A DNA stretch of 64,000 nucleotides. It comes from Myxococcus eversor. GTDB taxonomy: Bacteria; Myxococcota; Myxococcia; Myxococcales; Myxococcaceae. A model generated the notes under the pieces. That model had not been told where the DNA came from. It searched no databases and worked only from the letters and a program-made list of their open reading frames with translations. The stretch is from the NCBI RefSeq assembly GCF_010894455.1, contig NZ_JAAIXY010000024.1:62001-126000 (forward strand), read 5' to 3'. The position numbers and the translations under genes are program-made. This document shows, piece after piece, positions 1 to 7,985 of this stretch; position 1 is the stretch's first letter; each line of letters opens with the position of its first letter.

Positions 1-435
1 ACGCACCGCCTCATCGAGGGCGTACGCGACGAGCTGCGTGCGCTCGCCGAGCGAGTGGCGACTGCCGAGCAGGTCCGACGCCTTGAGGAGCATGTGCGCC
101 GGGTGGACGAGCGCGTGGACAGCGTCGACAGGCGCGTCACCGAGCAGAAGTCCGTCGTCGAGATGGTGCCCAAGCTCGTCGAGCGCATGGACGAGTTGGA
201 AGAGCGGCTCGGCGCCCAGGACTCGCTGGTGAAGTCCATCCCCGACCTGTCCGCGCGCATGACAGGTGGCGAGCACCGCGCCTCGCGCATAGCGGGCGCC
301 CTCTGGGTGGTGGGCGCTCTCGTCGCGGTGCTGGGGCTGGCGGGGCTGCGCGAGTTGGGGCGCTGGTTCGTCCAGGTCGCTCCGCCTGTCGTCCACGTCG
401 AGGAGCCCGCCATCCCGCCCCGGCGCCGTCAGTGA
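1..435 (+). CDS. Coiled-coil membrane protein of the phage lysis region (partial)
   Basis: The frame is open from base 1, so the N-terminus is missing. About 90 visible residues form charged heptads typical of a coiled coil. One transmembrane segment follows (IAGALWVVGALVAVLGLAGL), then a short proline- and arginine-rich tail. Coiled coil plus a C-terminal membrane anchor recalls XhlA-like proteins of phage lysis cassettes, and the endolysin and holin-like genes follow on the same strand. The XhlA comparison is inference; no catalytic motif is present. Confidence 0.7.
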   Translation, partial: THRLIEGVRDELRALAERVATAEQVRRLEEHVRRVDERVDSVDRRVTEQKSVVEMVPKLVERMDELEERLGAQDSLVKSIPDLSARMTGGEHRASRIAGALWVVGALVAVLGLAGLRELGRWFVQVAPPVVHVEEPAIPPRRRQ

Positions 436-463
436 GTTTCCCCGGTCCACTTTCGGAGTCCCC

Positions 464-916
464 ATGTCCGCCCAGCGCAATGCCTTCCTCGTCGCCGTCC
501 TCTCGCAGATGCATGCGCCCTACCGGTGGAACGGCAAGGGCGAGCGCGACAGCACCACCGGCCAGCGCGTCTTCGACTGTTCGGGGTTGGTCACCTGGGC
601 ATTCCGCGAAGCGGGCGGCCCAGACTGGCGCGCCCACGCCAACACCGACGTCCTGTGGGCGCGGTGTGCGGTCGTGCCGGAGGCGGAGCTGCTCCCCGGC
701 GACCTGGTGCTGTACCACCGCAAGGGCGACCCCACCGACGCGGAGCACGTCATGGTTCACGTGGGCGGAGGCGTGGTGGTGGGCGCCTCCGGAGGCGGGA
801 GCACGACGCTCACCCTGGCCGACGCCGCCAAGGCCAGGGCGTACGTGAAGACGTTCTCCAGTCTCGACTACCGCGCTCGTCGCATGGGTATCCGACGCCT
901 GCCGTTCCGGCCGTGA
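464..916 (+). CDS. NlpC/P60-family endolysin
   Basis: This 150-residue protein is one NlpC/P60 cysteine-peptidase domain of the type that cuts peptidoglycan stem peptides. The catalytic cysteine is in FDCSGLV (Cys39), and the paired histidine is probably His95 in HVMVHVGGG, at the usual spacing. There is no signal peptide, as expected for an endolysin released by a holin, and a holin-like gene follows 70 bases downstream. A GGAG ribosome site precedes the ATG. A structural or DNA-injection role is less likely given the stand-alone domain and location. Confidence 0.85.
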   Translation: MSAQRNAFLVAVLSQMHAPYRWNGKGERDSTTGQRVFDCSGLVTWAFREAGGPDWRAHANTDVLWARCAVVPEAELLPGDLVLYHRKGDPTDAEHVMVHVGGGVVVGASGGGSTTLTLADAAKARAYVKTFSSLDYRARRMGIRRLPFRP

Positions 917-986
917 GCGTCATGGCCTGGCGCGTGGCGCTCACTTTCACCCCCGCAGTCCCCTCGCAGTCGCATGGAGTTCCCTC

Positions 987-1607
987 ATGAAGAAGCTGTT
1001 CATCTTCGCCGCCCTCGCGGCCGTCCTCACCTCGCCCACGGCGCTGGCGGAGGCGGCCACCAGCCCGCCCGAGCCCTCGCTGTCGTCTGTTGTCTCATCC
1101 ATCCTCGTCAGCGTGGTGCCGGTGCTGGCGACCGCGCTGGCCGCTCTCATTGTCTCGGGGCTCACCGGGCTCACGAGGAAGTTCCAAGCCCAGGCCGGGG
1201 AGTCGAAGCTCGCGCTCGTCGCGGCCCGCGTCAGCATGCTGGCCGAGGGCATCGTCCGGGACATCGAAGTCACCATGAAGCCGAAGCTCGAGGCTGCGGC
1301 GGCGGACGGTGAGCTGACCCCGGCCGAGTTCCAGCAGCTCAAGGATGAAGCGCTGCAACGGCTGTTGAAGTCCCTGGGCGACCGTGGCCTCGCGGAGCTG
1401 CAGCAGGTCCTCCAGCTCTCGGCGGGCAGCGTGGGCTTGTTCCTGAGTGGCCTCATCGAGGCGGCCCTCGACAAGATGAAGGCCGGCCGTGGTGGTTCCA
1501 CCGTGGACGACGTGATGACGGCCGCGCTGTCGCTCGGTGCCATCGGCAGCTCGGCTGCGCTCGCCCCGGCGGTGGCGGCGGTCCCTCAGACGCCCCGCGG
1601 CTCGTAG
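987..1607 (+). CDS. Holin-like membrane protein
   Basis: 206 residues. An N-terminal hydrophobic stretch resembles a signal sequence (residues 1-22). A strong transmembrane segment follows (about 40-60, VVPVLATALAALIVSGL), then a long amphipathic region. This matches the layout of LL-H-type holins (holin superfamily 6): one membrane pass followed by a basic/acidic helical tail. Position directly after the endolysin supports a lysis role. Holins have few conserved residues, so the assignment rests on topology and context. Confidence 0.55.
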   Translation: MKKLFIFAALAAVLTSPTALAEAATSPPEPSLSSVVSSILVSVVPVLATALAALIVSGLTGLTRKFQAQAGESKLALVAARVSMLAEGIVRDIEVTMKPKLEAAAADGELTPAEFQQLKDEALQRLLKSLGDRGLAELQQVLQLSAGSVGLFLSGLIEAALDKMKAGRGGSTVDDVMTAALSLGAIGSSAALAPAVAAVPQTPRGS

Positions 1608-1639
1608 TCGCCGCGGGGCTCTCCCGTGTTCTCGCTGAC

Positions 1640-1819
1640 GTGCCGGTGAGGACGGGTTACCTGGAGGCGCAGGCCGGTGCTTCCTCCCTCACCGGCGCGT
1701 ACGCGCGGCTGGAAGCGGGCGCGAGGTTGAGTCCGGACCTGGGCCTCTTCGCGTTCGGGGAAGCGAACCAGCGCGAGCAGATGGCTGGCGCTGGCGTCCG
1801 GTGGACGTTCGGCTGGTAG
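1640..1819 (+). CDS. Small protein with a beta-barrel-like C-terminus
   Basis: A short frame starting GTG gives about 59 residues. Its end, AGAGVRWTFGW, has alternating aromatics as in the last strand of an outer-membrane barrel, and the middle is rich in Gly, Ala and short strands. It may be the surviving end of a larger barrel gene, since the frame also stays open upstream into the preceding gene. I do not recognise the family. Confidence 0.35.
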   Translation: MPVRTGYLEAQAGASSLTGAYARLEAGARLSPDLGLFAFGEANQREQMAGAGVRWTFGW

Positions 1820-1862
1820 GGCACACGGCCCGCTCCTGAGCACCGGGGCGGGCCGTCGCATG

Positions 1863-2312
1863 TCACGGTGAGGATGGCGGCGCGCAGAACAGAGGCTCGG
1901 AAGGTGGAGGCTGCGCTGGCGCAGGAGTTTCGGTCGAAGCACCCGCACCGCACTTCGGCACGAATAGCGGGAACAGCGTGGCTGCTAGGCTGACCACACT
2001 CAAAAGCAGTCCAACGATGGTTCCGACATGGGTCCAGATCTGGCCTCGCTTGTCCCGGCGGGAGGCTAGCTCCTGGTCGATTTGCTTAGCGACCTCGCCA
2101 ATCGCATCGACCACGCGGCGCCTCGTTTCCACGAGAACCTTGTCATACTCCCAGGGTCTGTATCCCTGGGCCGCGGTGCGGTCACGAGCAACTGATGCCG
2201 CCAGTGCGCTCAGATCTGCGTCGGTGATTGACGAAAGGTTTGCGCCCGGCGACGTCCCAAGGTACCGGCGCTTGATGTCCTCGTACCCAAGTTCGCTGTT
2301 CCTGTCGCTCAT
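1863..2312 (-). CDS. Hypothetical phage membrane protein
   Basis: 149 residues from the ATG at 2312; a longer frame upstream looks non-coding. A charged helical N-terminal half ends in a probable coiled coil. One transmembrane segment follows (about residues 108-130, IVGLLLSVVSLAATLFPLFV), then a proline-rich tail with two cysteines. It is the last gene of the leftward early transcript, next to the convergent lysis cassette. I do not recognise the family. Confidence 0.6.
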   Translation of the reverse strand: MSDRNSELGYEDIKRRYLGTSPGANLSSITDADLSALAASVARDRTAAQGYRPWEYDKVLVETRRRVVDAIGEVAKQIDQELASRRDKRGQIWTHVGTIVGLLLSVVSLAATLFPLFVPKCGAGASTETPAPAQPPPSEPLFCAPPSSP

Positions 2313-2457
2313 CAACAGGCGACCGTAACACTGACCACACCGATGTCTAGGCACGTCCTCCGCTGGCGGGCAGTGGGTTTTCAGCCGATGCGCTGAACGC
2401 CACGGAGCGCATGCCATCAGCCCCTGAGCACCAGTGCGGCCGTTAGAATTTCGGCCT

Positions 2458-2489
2458 GATTTGTGTACCGCGTTTCGATTTGTGTACCG
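2458..2489. repeat. Two 13-base direct repeats, 19 bases apart
   Basis: GATTTGTGTACCG occurs at 2458-2470 and again at 2477-2489. A related TTGTACAC lies at about 2501-2508. They sit in the 208-base non-coding gap between two leftward genes. A spacing of nearly two helical turns would suit a DNA-binding protein, but no function is proven. Confidence 0.55.
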
Positions 2490-2520
2490 GCCCGGAGTCT
2501 TTGTACACGATGCCGCCCCC

Positions 2521-3372
2521 CTACGCGGGCCGCACCCAGCGCCAGGCACCGTGCTGGGCGATGTACACCCACTTCACGAGCATTGCCTCCGGGCCGTAGC
2601 GCTGGCGGCGCAGGTGGCCACGCACGGACGTCTCCGACGGGATGAGCCCGGTGGCATGGGCAGACGCCGGCACAACTCCGGCCGCCTCCCCGAGCGCGCC
2701 GTCCAGGTAGACGTTGGAGACGGCGAGCCCCTTGGGATTGTCGCGCTGGCGCCCCGCCTCCACACGTAGCGGCGAGGCCTCCGCCTCGACGAGCAGCGCG
2801 TAAACGATTGCGAAACGAGCGGCTGCACGTGCCCAGTCTTGCCACTCCGCGACGTCTGCGGGCTCGACGAGGGGTGAGTAGTCCTGCCGGGTGCCCTCGG
2901 CGAGTTCGCCACCCGTCCAGGAGGGGCGCCACGTAGCGACGCGGGCGCCGCCGTCCAGCGTGAGCCCCACGAGGTACGTCGTCCCCTCCAGCGTGTATCC
3001 ACCCAGGGCGAGCGTCTCGCCGAACAGCGCTTCGCCAAGCTCGGGCCGACGCACCTCCAGGATCCACGGGGCGCGCAGCAACTGCGGACGCTCCTCGGGC
3101 AGGGAGTGCAGGTCCGTCACTGACGCATGCCGTGCTGCCGCCGGCCTCACCAGGTGAGTCCGGACCGGCGCGGGCGCGGCGATGCCCAGGGCAGCCATGT
3201 TGCCCACAACGAGGAGGTCCTCGAAGGTCTCACGCCCCCACGCGGTCACGGCAGTGCGCTCCGCCGCCTCACGCAGCGGCACGGTGGAGGCGAGGCCGAG
3301 ACGCGCATGTGCGGCTCGGGCCTTCTGGACCATTTCGGAGAGGGGGACGTAGTAGTCCAGCACGGGCCTCAT
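2521..3372 (-). CDS. Hypothetical phage protein
   Basis: 283 residues from the ATG at 3372, which has a GGAG ribosome site 7 bases upstream; an in-frame GTG lies at 3405. The protein is soluble-looking, with no signal peptide or membrane segment. Its C-terminus is basic and aromatic (VRGHLRRQRYGPEAM, then KWVYIAQHGAWRW). I do not recognise the family. It belongs to the leftward early gene set. Confidence 0.6.
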   Translation of the reverse strand: MRPVLDYYVPLSEMVQKARAAHARLGLASTVPLREAAERTAVTAWGRETFEDLLVVGNMAALGIAAPAPVRTHLVRPAAARHASVTDLHSLPEERPQLLRAPWILEVRRPELGEALFGETLALGGYTLEGTTYLVGLTLDGGARVATWRPSWTGGELAEGTRQDYSPLVEPADVAEWQDWARAAARFAIVYALLVEAEASPLRVEAGRQRDNPKGLAVSNVYLDGALGEAAGVVPASAHATGLIPSETSVRGHLRRQRYGPEAMLVKWVYIAQHGAWRWVRPA

Positions 3373-3465
3373 TGATTGCTCCAGCCCGTGCAGGACGGGC
3401 AGCACGTGGACTGCCTCATGACATTACGTCGGCGAGGATGCTCCCTCGCGAAAGTTTAGCGATTC

Positions 3466-4053
3466 CTAGAAGCCCAGCACGCGCCGGACGGACGCCTTGG
3501 GGATGCGCAGGCGCGTTCTCCGGCCGTCCGCCTCGTCCTTCTCGCGCAGCACCTCGAAGCCGTCTTCCTCGCGCTGGACGAGCCACGCCTGGGCGCCGCG
3601 CGGCTGCATGTTGAGGAGGGCGCTCAGCACGGCGGGCGTGCACCCGTCCTTGCGCGCCAGCCAGGCGATGGCACGGAGGTCCCGCCGGAGGCTCGACTCT
3701 CGCACCGTGTCGACGCCCTGGAGCCCCGAGCGGACGGTGTCGACGACGTAGCCGCCCTGTTTCGCCGACTCAACGAGCGCGAGCTGCGCCTCGGTGAGGA
3801 CGGCGTAGAGGTCGATGGTGTGCTCGTCGTCGCCCGACACGTACTCACCGCCCTCCAGGTACTCGCCGACGATGAGGCTCGCGGCGCCAGTGGGCGGGAT
3901 TTCGGTGCCGTCGTCGGAGATGAGGAGCGGCTTCCCGCGGGCGACGGTGAGCCACCCCTCCCGCCCGATGGAGTCCCACGTCTCCAGGAGACTCCTGCCC
4001 GAGGTGTCCTCGGCATCCCACGACGCTCGGACCCTTGTCTCTGAGGTCGTCAT
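3466..4053 (-). CDS. Hypothetical phage protein
   Basis: 195 residues, acidic and soluble-looking. The C-terminal third (about residues 120-195) is helical and basic, with a pattern that could be a winged-helix-like fold (REDGFEVLREKDEADGRRTR), but no helix-turn-helix can be called with confidence. It is separated by 6 bases from the next upstream gene. Family unknown. Confidence 0.6.
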   Translation of the reverse strand: MTTSETRVRASWDAEDTSGRSLLETWDSIGREGWLTVARGKPLLISDDGTEIPPTGAASLIVGEYLEGGEYVSGDDEHTIDLYAVLTEAQLALVESAKQGGYVVDTVRSGLQGVDTVRESSLRRDLRAIAWLARKDGCTPAVLSALLNMQPRGAQAWLVQREEDGFEVLREKDEADGRRTRLRIPKASVRRVLGF

Positions 4054-4059
4054 GTCGGT

Positions 4060-4509
4060 TTACTCGCGCCAGCCGTCGACGGACAGCCCAGCGGCTTTGC
4101 GAGCATGCGCGATTTCGGACTCGATGCGGCGGGCGCCGGCGAAGTCGCGTCGCTCACGCGCTGCGGTGAAGTCCTCCATGAGCCCGCCCAGTTTGGCGTC
4201 GAGCTTTTGGTCCGCGATGAGAGCCGCGTTGACCTCCTCGTGGTGGCGCCGGACAGCGGCTTTGATGGCGGCGGCCTCGACATCAGTGAGGCCGATAATG
4301 CGCGCGGGCGGATAGCCAGCGGCGTGCGTGAGTCCGTCCCGGTGAGACGCAGCGGGGAGGGGCCAGCCCACGGTGTTGCCGGCCGCGTGCCGCTTGCCGT
4401 CCAGGTAGGCCACCGGGATGACGGTGCCCGCATCCACCTCGACCGCAACGCGGAACGGCGTCCCATCCTTCGCCGTCCGCTCCAGCACCGTCTCAAGCAC
4501 TCGGTCCAC
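4060..4509 (-). CDS. Hypothetical phage protein, first gene behind an internal promoter
   Basis: 149 residues. A beta-rich N-terminal part (residues 1-60) is followed by a long charged helical part with many Arg and Glu residues, suggesting a two-domain protein. A good sigma-70-like promoter with an overlapping dyad lies 50-80 bases upstream. The gene therefore probably heads a sub-transcript of the early region. Family unknown. Confidence 0.6.
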   Translation of the reverse strand: MDRVLETVLERTAKDGTPFRVAVEVDAGTVIPVAYLDGKRHAAGNTVGWPLPAASHRDGLTHAAGYPPARIIGLTDVEAAAIKAAVRRHHEEVNAALIADQKLDAKLGGLMEDFTAARERRDFAGARRIESEIAHARKAAGLSVDGWRE

Positions 4510-4559
4510 AGCTTCCCCCGGTCGCGTCGCGCGGCAGAAGTGCCGCGTCGATGGGGTTA

Positions 4560-4588
4560 GATATACGCATGTGACGTGCGCATATCAA
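4560..4588 (-). promoter_or_regulatory. Leftward promoter with overlapping operator-like dyad
   Basis: On the minus strand TTGATA (4588-4583) and TATATC (4565-4560) are separated by exactly 17 bases. An imperfect inverted repeat, GATATACGC / GCGCATATC, spans 4560-4586 and covers both boxes. The predicted start is about 45 bases upstream of the ATG at 4509. The overlap suggests control by a dimeric repressor; this is inferred from sequence only. Confidence 0.5.
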
Positions 4589-4669
4589 GTCCATCAAATA
4601 GGTCTGTTGGTGAGGGGTGAGCGTTACCCAGGTCCCGAACACCTGCACTCCCCCCTGGGTGGTATGGCG

Positions 4670-4969
4670 TCACCAGTCGTTGATGAGTGTCCGGGACAGA
4701 GGCACGACTTCAACCTCCGGCATCTCGTCGAAGAGCACGGTGGGCAGGACGCCGATGGCGTCGGACTCATCCAGGTCCAGCCGTGTGAGCTGCCATCCTG
4801 TCGGATACAGCCCGAGCACCCAGCATGGCCCGTCGTCCGCCGGCTCCGCCGCCATCCACTCGCGTAGCGCGCCGGGGCCCAGGTCCTCGCCGAGCTGCTC
4901 ATCCCACGTCGTCCCCGGGCGCGGTGGCAGGGACAGGTACTCCGCCAACTCTTGCGTCAACGTCTCCAT
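4670..4969 (-). CDS. Small acidic hypothetical protein
   Basis: 99 residues from the ATG at 4969, chosen because GAGGAGG lies 6 bases upstream. The protein is strongly acidic (many Asp and Glu), Trp-containing and has no membrane segment. Small acidic phage proteins often act by binding host proteins, but nothing here identifies a target. Family unknown. Confidence 0.6.
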   Translation of the reverse strand: METLTQELAEYLSLPPRPGTTWDEQLGEDLGPGALREWMAAEPADDGPCWVLGLYPTGWQLTRLDLDESDAIGVLPTVLFDEMPEVEVVPLSRTLINDW

Positions 4970-5125
4970 GTGCAACCTCCTCTGCTGCCCATGGAGACGG
5001 GGGCCGCGCCGATTGTTACTTCGTGCATCGCGGGTGCGCGGATTCGCTGCGGCGGACGCGGGGATGGGGCACCCGCTTTGTCCTGGGCGGTACAGAGGCT
5101 CCCCACCACCGGTCGCGCGGCATGG

Positions 5126-5413
5126 CTATGTGGGTGGTACCCGCTCCTGCGCTGCCGGCATGTAGTACTTCCCCTCGTGGTGGAAGACGCCCTGTGCGTC
5201 GTCCTTGGGCTGCTGCAACTGCACCCAGCACCCCCCGCGCAGCTCCACCTGGGGCAACTCCGTGGTGCCGCGACAGGGCGGGTGGGCCTGTCCAGCGAGA
5301 GGGCCGTCCGGCATCGGCCGCGCCTTCGGAGCTTCCGCAGCGGCTCGGCACCCGGAGTCCGAGCACGACATGACGGCGATTGCTGCGGCGACGGATAACG
5401 CGAGGCGGGGCAT
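5126..5413 (-). CDS. Small lipoprotein with a kinase-tail-like GGCWV motif
   Basis: 95 residues. A hydrophobic N-terminus ends in a lipobox-like VMSC. The mature part has PPC, then LRGGCWV, then KYYMPA. The same ordered motif appears in the phage protein at 22452-23222 and, from memory, in the extracytoplasmic tails of many myxobacterial Ser/Thr kinases. An exported, disulfide-bearing surface protein is likely; its function is unknown. Confidence 0.55.
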   Translation of the reverse strand: MPRLALSVAAAIAVMSCSDSGCRAAAEAPKARPMPDGPLAGQAHPPCRGTTELPQVELRGGCWVQLQQPKDDAQGVFHHEGKYYMPAAQERVPPT

Positions 5414-5453
5414 GGTGGCGTTCCAAGGCTAGGAGGTTGCTCGTCGATTCTGC

Positions 5454-5735
5454 TCACCACCTGCATCGCCCCGGCAATACCCCTCGCGGGGGATGGGGTG
5501 AGACCTCCAGCCCGAGCTTGCGGTTGCAACGCTCACGCGCCGTCGGGCTCGCGGCCAGGGATACGGGGGCCAGCCGTCCACTGGCCGTCAGGCGGTAGAG
5601 GCGGGGCTGCAGGTCGCGCACGTCCATGGCGTGGGCGAGGCATGCGAGGACGTCGGGGAGAGGGTGGCGACCGATGTCACCGACGTCGGGCTGGAGAGGC
5701 GCACCGCATTCTGGGCAGCGGGGTTGTGTGGGCAT
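5454..5735 (-). CDS. Small zinc-ribbon protein (paralogue 1)
   Basis: 93 residues beginning with a CPECGAPLQP knuckle. The matching metal ligands further in are not clear (one Cys in LACLAHAMD and one in ERCNRK). It shares CPxCGAxLQP, a following L-x-CL and an LYRxxxxGRLxPxSxAA stretch with the gene directly upstream (5764-6000). The two are therefore tandem duplicates. Role unknown. Confidence 0.55.
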   Translation of the reverse strand: MPTQPRCPECGAPLQPDVGDIGRHPLPDVLACLAHAMDVRDLQPRLYRLTASGRLAPVSLAASPTARERCNRKLGLEVSPHPPRGVLPGRCRW

Positions 5736-5763
5736 GCCATGAAGACTCCCTGCACGCCATTTG

Positions 5764-6000
5764 TTACCTCACGCCCTCGCGCCAGCGCTCCTCTGGCGGC
5801 CACCGCGTCCGCGCGGCCGGGGATGCCGGTACGAGTCGCCCTCCGCGCCCGGGCCGGTAGAGACGCTCCCCGCCGTCGGTCGGTCGATGGCTGCGTTTGT
5901 TCAGGCAGGTGAGCAGGTCGGGACCCTGGAGTGCGGCCAACTCGAAGGGCTGCAGGACCGCTCCACACCCAGGGCACCGGTACGTCGTCTTGGAGTGCAT
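5764..6000 (-). CDS. Small zinc-ribbon protein (paralogue 2)
   Basis: 78 residues with an N-terminal CPGCGAVLQP knuckle, LTCLNKRSH, and LYRPGRGGRLVPASPAA. It aligns along most of its length with the downstream neighbour at 5454-5735, from which it is separated by 28 bases. A nucleic-acid- or protein-binding zinc finger is likely; no specific function can be given. Confidence 0.55.
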   Translation of the reverse strand: MHSKTTYRCPGCGAVLQPFELAALQGPDLLTCLNKRSHRPTDGGERLYRPGRGGRLVPASPAARTRWPPEERWREGVR

Positions 6001-6039
6001 GCCCTGAGGGATGCCAACGCCGGGCGAATCCCTCGCGGC

Positions 6040-6327
6040 CTATTCGCTCGCGGGTGTAAAGCGGGGCGGGGTGGCCTCGTCTTCATTGGCACGGATGAGG
6101 TAGCCCGTCAGCAGCAGCGAGGATATCTCCTCGAGGAGTGCCTTGCGGACGTCCGTCGGAAGCGTCGGTGCCAGCTCCGCGACGAGGCTGCGTGTGTAGC
6201 CCTCCAGCACCCTGGGCAGGGCAACGCCCGCCAGGCGCTCCACGATGGCGTCGGCGTCCTCTTCGGACATGGACTGAAACTGGGCCAGGAACTCGTCGGC
6301 GTGGTGCACGCGCTCGGCGTCGGTCAT
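6040..6327 (-). CDS. Hypothetical helical phage protein
   Basis: 95 residues, predicted almost all helical and acidic, with no membrane segment or signal. It starts at an ATG and ends 39 bases before the zinc-ribbon gene. Family unknown. Confidence 0.5.
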   Translation of the reverse strand: MTDAERVHHADEFLAQFQSMSEEDADAIVERLAGVALPRVLEGYTRSLVAELAPTLPTDVRKALLEEISSLLLTGYLIRANEDEATPPRFTPASE

Positions 6328-6416
6328 GGGCGGGATGCTACACGGGGAGTCCCGTCACGGCAGCACTCCCGCCTTGCGCGGTGCCTCGTAGTCGGGCTCG
6401 TAGCGAAGGTCTCGCC

Positions 6417-7103
6417 TCAGGTGGTGGCGGCTCCCAAGGACATCATCGTTTCGCCGTCGCCAAAGCGGAAGGACTCCCAGCCCTCACGCTCGATGCGTAG
6501 CGAATTGTCCAGCGCAGAAAGGTGCTCGTCGAAGTCACGCAGCGCGGACGTCTTCGACTCCACGCCAGGAAATGCCCCCGTCACGCTAGAATATGTGACG
6601 ACGGTCTCGCCAGCGGCTGCGGAAGCGCGAAGCATCGCTGCAAGCTCTGCCCAGCCCATGTTGGCACGGAGGACGCCTGATTCGCGGCCCCCGTCAATAA
6701 TGCCCGCTACCCACGCGCACTCGGGTGCCGGGATGTTCGCATGGATTTCGCACTGGCCATGCAGCCGTGCCATGAGCCGCACCACGTCACTGCCAAGCAC
6801 CAACGCGGTATTGAGGATGACCGTGGAGATGTCGAGCGGGGCCCCTGTGACGGGGTGTTGAAACTTCGTGAACAAGCCGCTGGCCAGCGCCACCCGCGCG
6901 CGCTCCTCGTAGGACATCCCTATTGGGTGGGTGCGAAGAGGATGCCCGACCGGGAAAAGCCTTCGCGTCCAATTTGGCGTGTCTAACTGGTCCCTCGTCT
7001 GGCCCGCGAGCGCGATGTCGGAAACGACGGACGCCATGTGGTGGCGCTCGCGGCCCAGTACATCCGACTCGGCTGACTTCGTGACGAAGGCGATTGTGCT
7101 CAT
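6417..7103 (-). CDS. Hypothetical phage protein
   Basis: 228 residues, soluble, mixed alpha/beta composition. Conserved-looking stretches include HPIGMSYEERARVALASGLF and VTGAPLDISTVILNT. Base composition is slightly less GC-rich than its neighbours. I do not recognise a family or catalytic motif. Confidence 0.55.
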   Translation of the reverse strand: MSTIAFVTKSAESDVLGRERHHMASVVSDIALAGQTRDQLDTPNWTRRLFPVGHPLRTHPIGMSYEERARVALASGLFTKFQHPVTGAPLDISTVILNTALVLGSDVVRLMARLHGQCEIHANIPAPECAWVAGIIDGGRESGVLRANMGWAELAAMLRASAAAGETVVTYSSVTGAFPGVESKTSALRDFDEHLSALDNSLRIEREGWESFRFGDGETMMSLGAATT

Positions 7104-7197
7104 GGCTCTCCAGTCTATGACGGACTTCAGGTGCCGCCATGGGTTTGGTGTCTCGTTGTTGGTGTTGAGGGATTGGCTACACGAGGTGCGCTACGTC

Positions 7198-7635
7198 TCA
7201 GCTTTCGTGGAGGCTCGGGAATAGCGGTCCGGCACTCACCTCAGGTGTCGCAGCGACGGTGCGAAGCGCGAGCGTCAGCAGGCCGAGCACTTCCAGCCTG
7301 GAGAGTCCACCCACGTCGCTCCACGCGGTGAGTCCGAGTCCGCCGGCCCGGGGCACCGCCATGTTCCGCCGTGCCGTGTCGCAGGCGTCCTTCCACGAGC
7401 GGAACTCCAGGAGCTGGCTCGGGGGCGGGCTCGCAGAGAATGGCTTCAGCAACTGCTCGCGGGAGGCGTCATAGCGGACGCCGTCCAGGAGCTTGTCGAG
7501 CTGCACGAGTGCCTTCTCGGACATGCGCTCCTTCCTCGCGACGAACCGACGTGCCGTCTGGAGATCCGGGTCCCCGGAAGCGACTCGGATACGGAGCTGC
7601 TCGAGCGCCTTGGTGAGGGTGTGCCGCAGCATCAT
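7198..7635 (-). CDS. Hypothetical phage protein
   Basis: 145 residues from the first of two adjacent ATG codons at 7635. The start overlaps the stop of the upstream helix-turn-helix gene, so the two are translationally coupled. The N-terminal half is charged and helical. The C-terminal part includes a short hydrophobic run (LSRLEVLGLLTLAL), probably a buried helix. Family unknown. Confidence 0.6.
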   Translation of the reverse strand: MMLRHTLTKALEQLRIRVASGDPDLQTARRFVARKERMSEKALVQLDKLLDGVRYDASREQLLKPFSASPPPSQLLEFRSWKDACDTARRNMAVPRAGGLGLTAWSDVGGLSRLEVLGLLTLALRTVAATPEVSAGPLFPSLHES

Positions 7636-7985
7636 CGGCGCGCCCTCCACCCTGGGGTGCCCAGGCTCCCGTACCCGTGCCGCTCGCACGCCCACGTGAA
7701 GAGCTGCTGGAGCGCGGCGTAGAGGTCGGCAGGCGAGGGGAACCGTCGCTTGCCCCGCTCCAGCTCGCCGAGCACCGTCTCCTCGACACCCCAGCCGGTG
7801 GCTACGTCGCGCAGGGACAGCCCCACCTCGACGCGGAACGCACGGAACACCTTGCCGTGCGTCTCGCGCTCGATGCGTGCCTGTGTGGCGCGGAGCTCGT
7901 CGATGGGCCCTGTGCCCGCCGGTGGCATGGGCGGGCACGTCTCCAGGAGCAGCCGGTACCGCCAGCCTCCAAGCGTCTGGCTCAT
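7632..7985 (-). CDS. Cro/C1-type helix-turn-helix protein
   Basis: 117 residues. The centre (VGLSLRDVATGWGVEETVLGELERGKRRFP is the region, about residues 49-80) has the Xre-family pattern: a short helix, a turn with Gly, a recognition helix, then an ExG-like ending before the fourth helix. Such proteins are DNA-binding regulators. Its place deep in the early operon rather than at the divergent control region argues against it being the main repressor. Start and stop overlap both neighbours by 4 bases. Confidence 0.65.
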   Translation of the reverse strand: MSQTLGGWRYRLLLETCPPMPPAGTGPIDELRATQARIERETHGKVFRAFRVEVGLSLRDVATGWGVEETVLGELERGKRRFPSPADLYAALQQLFTWACERHGYGSLGTPGWRARR

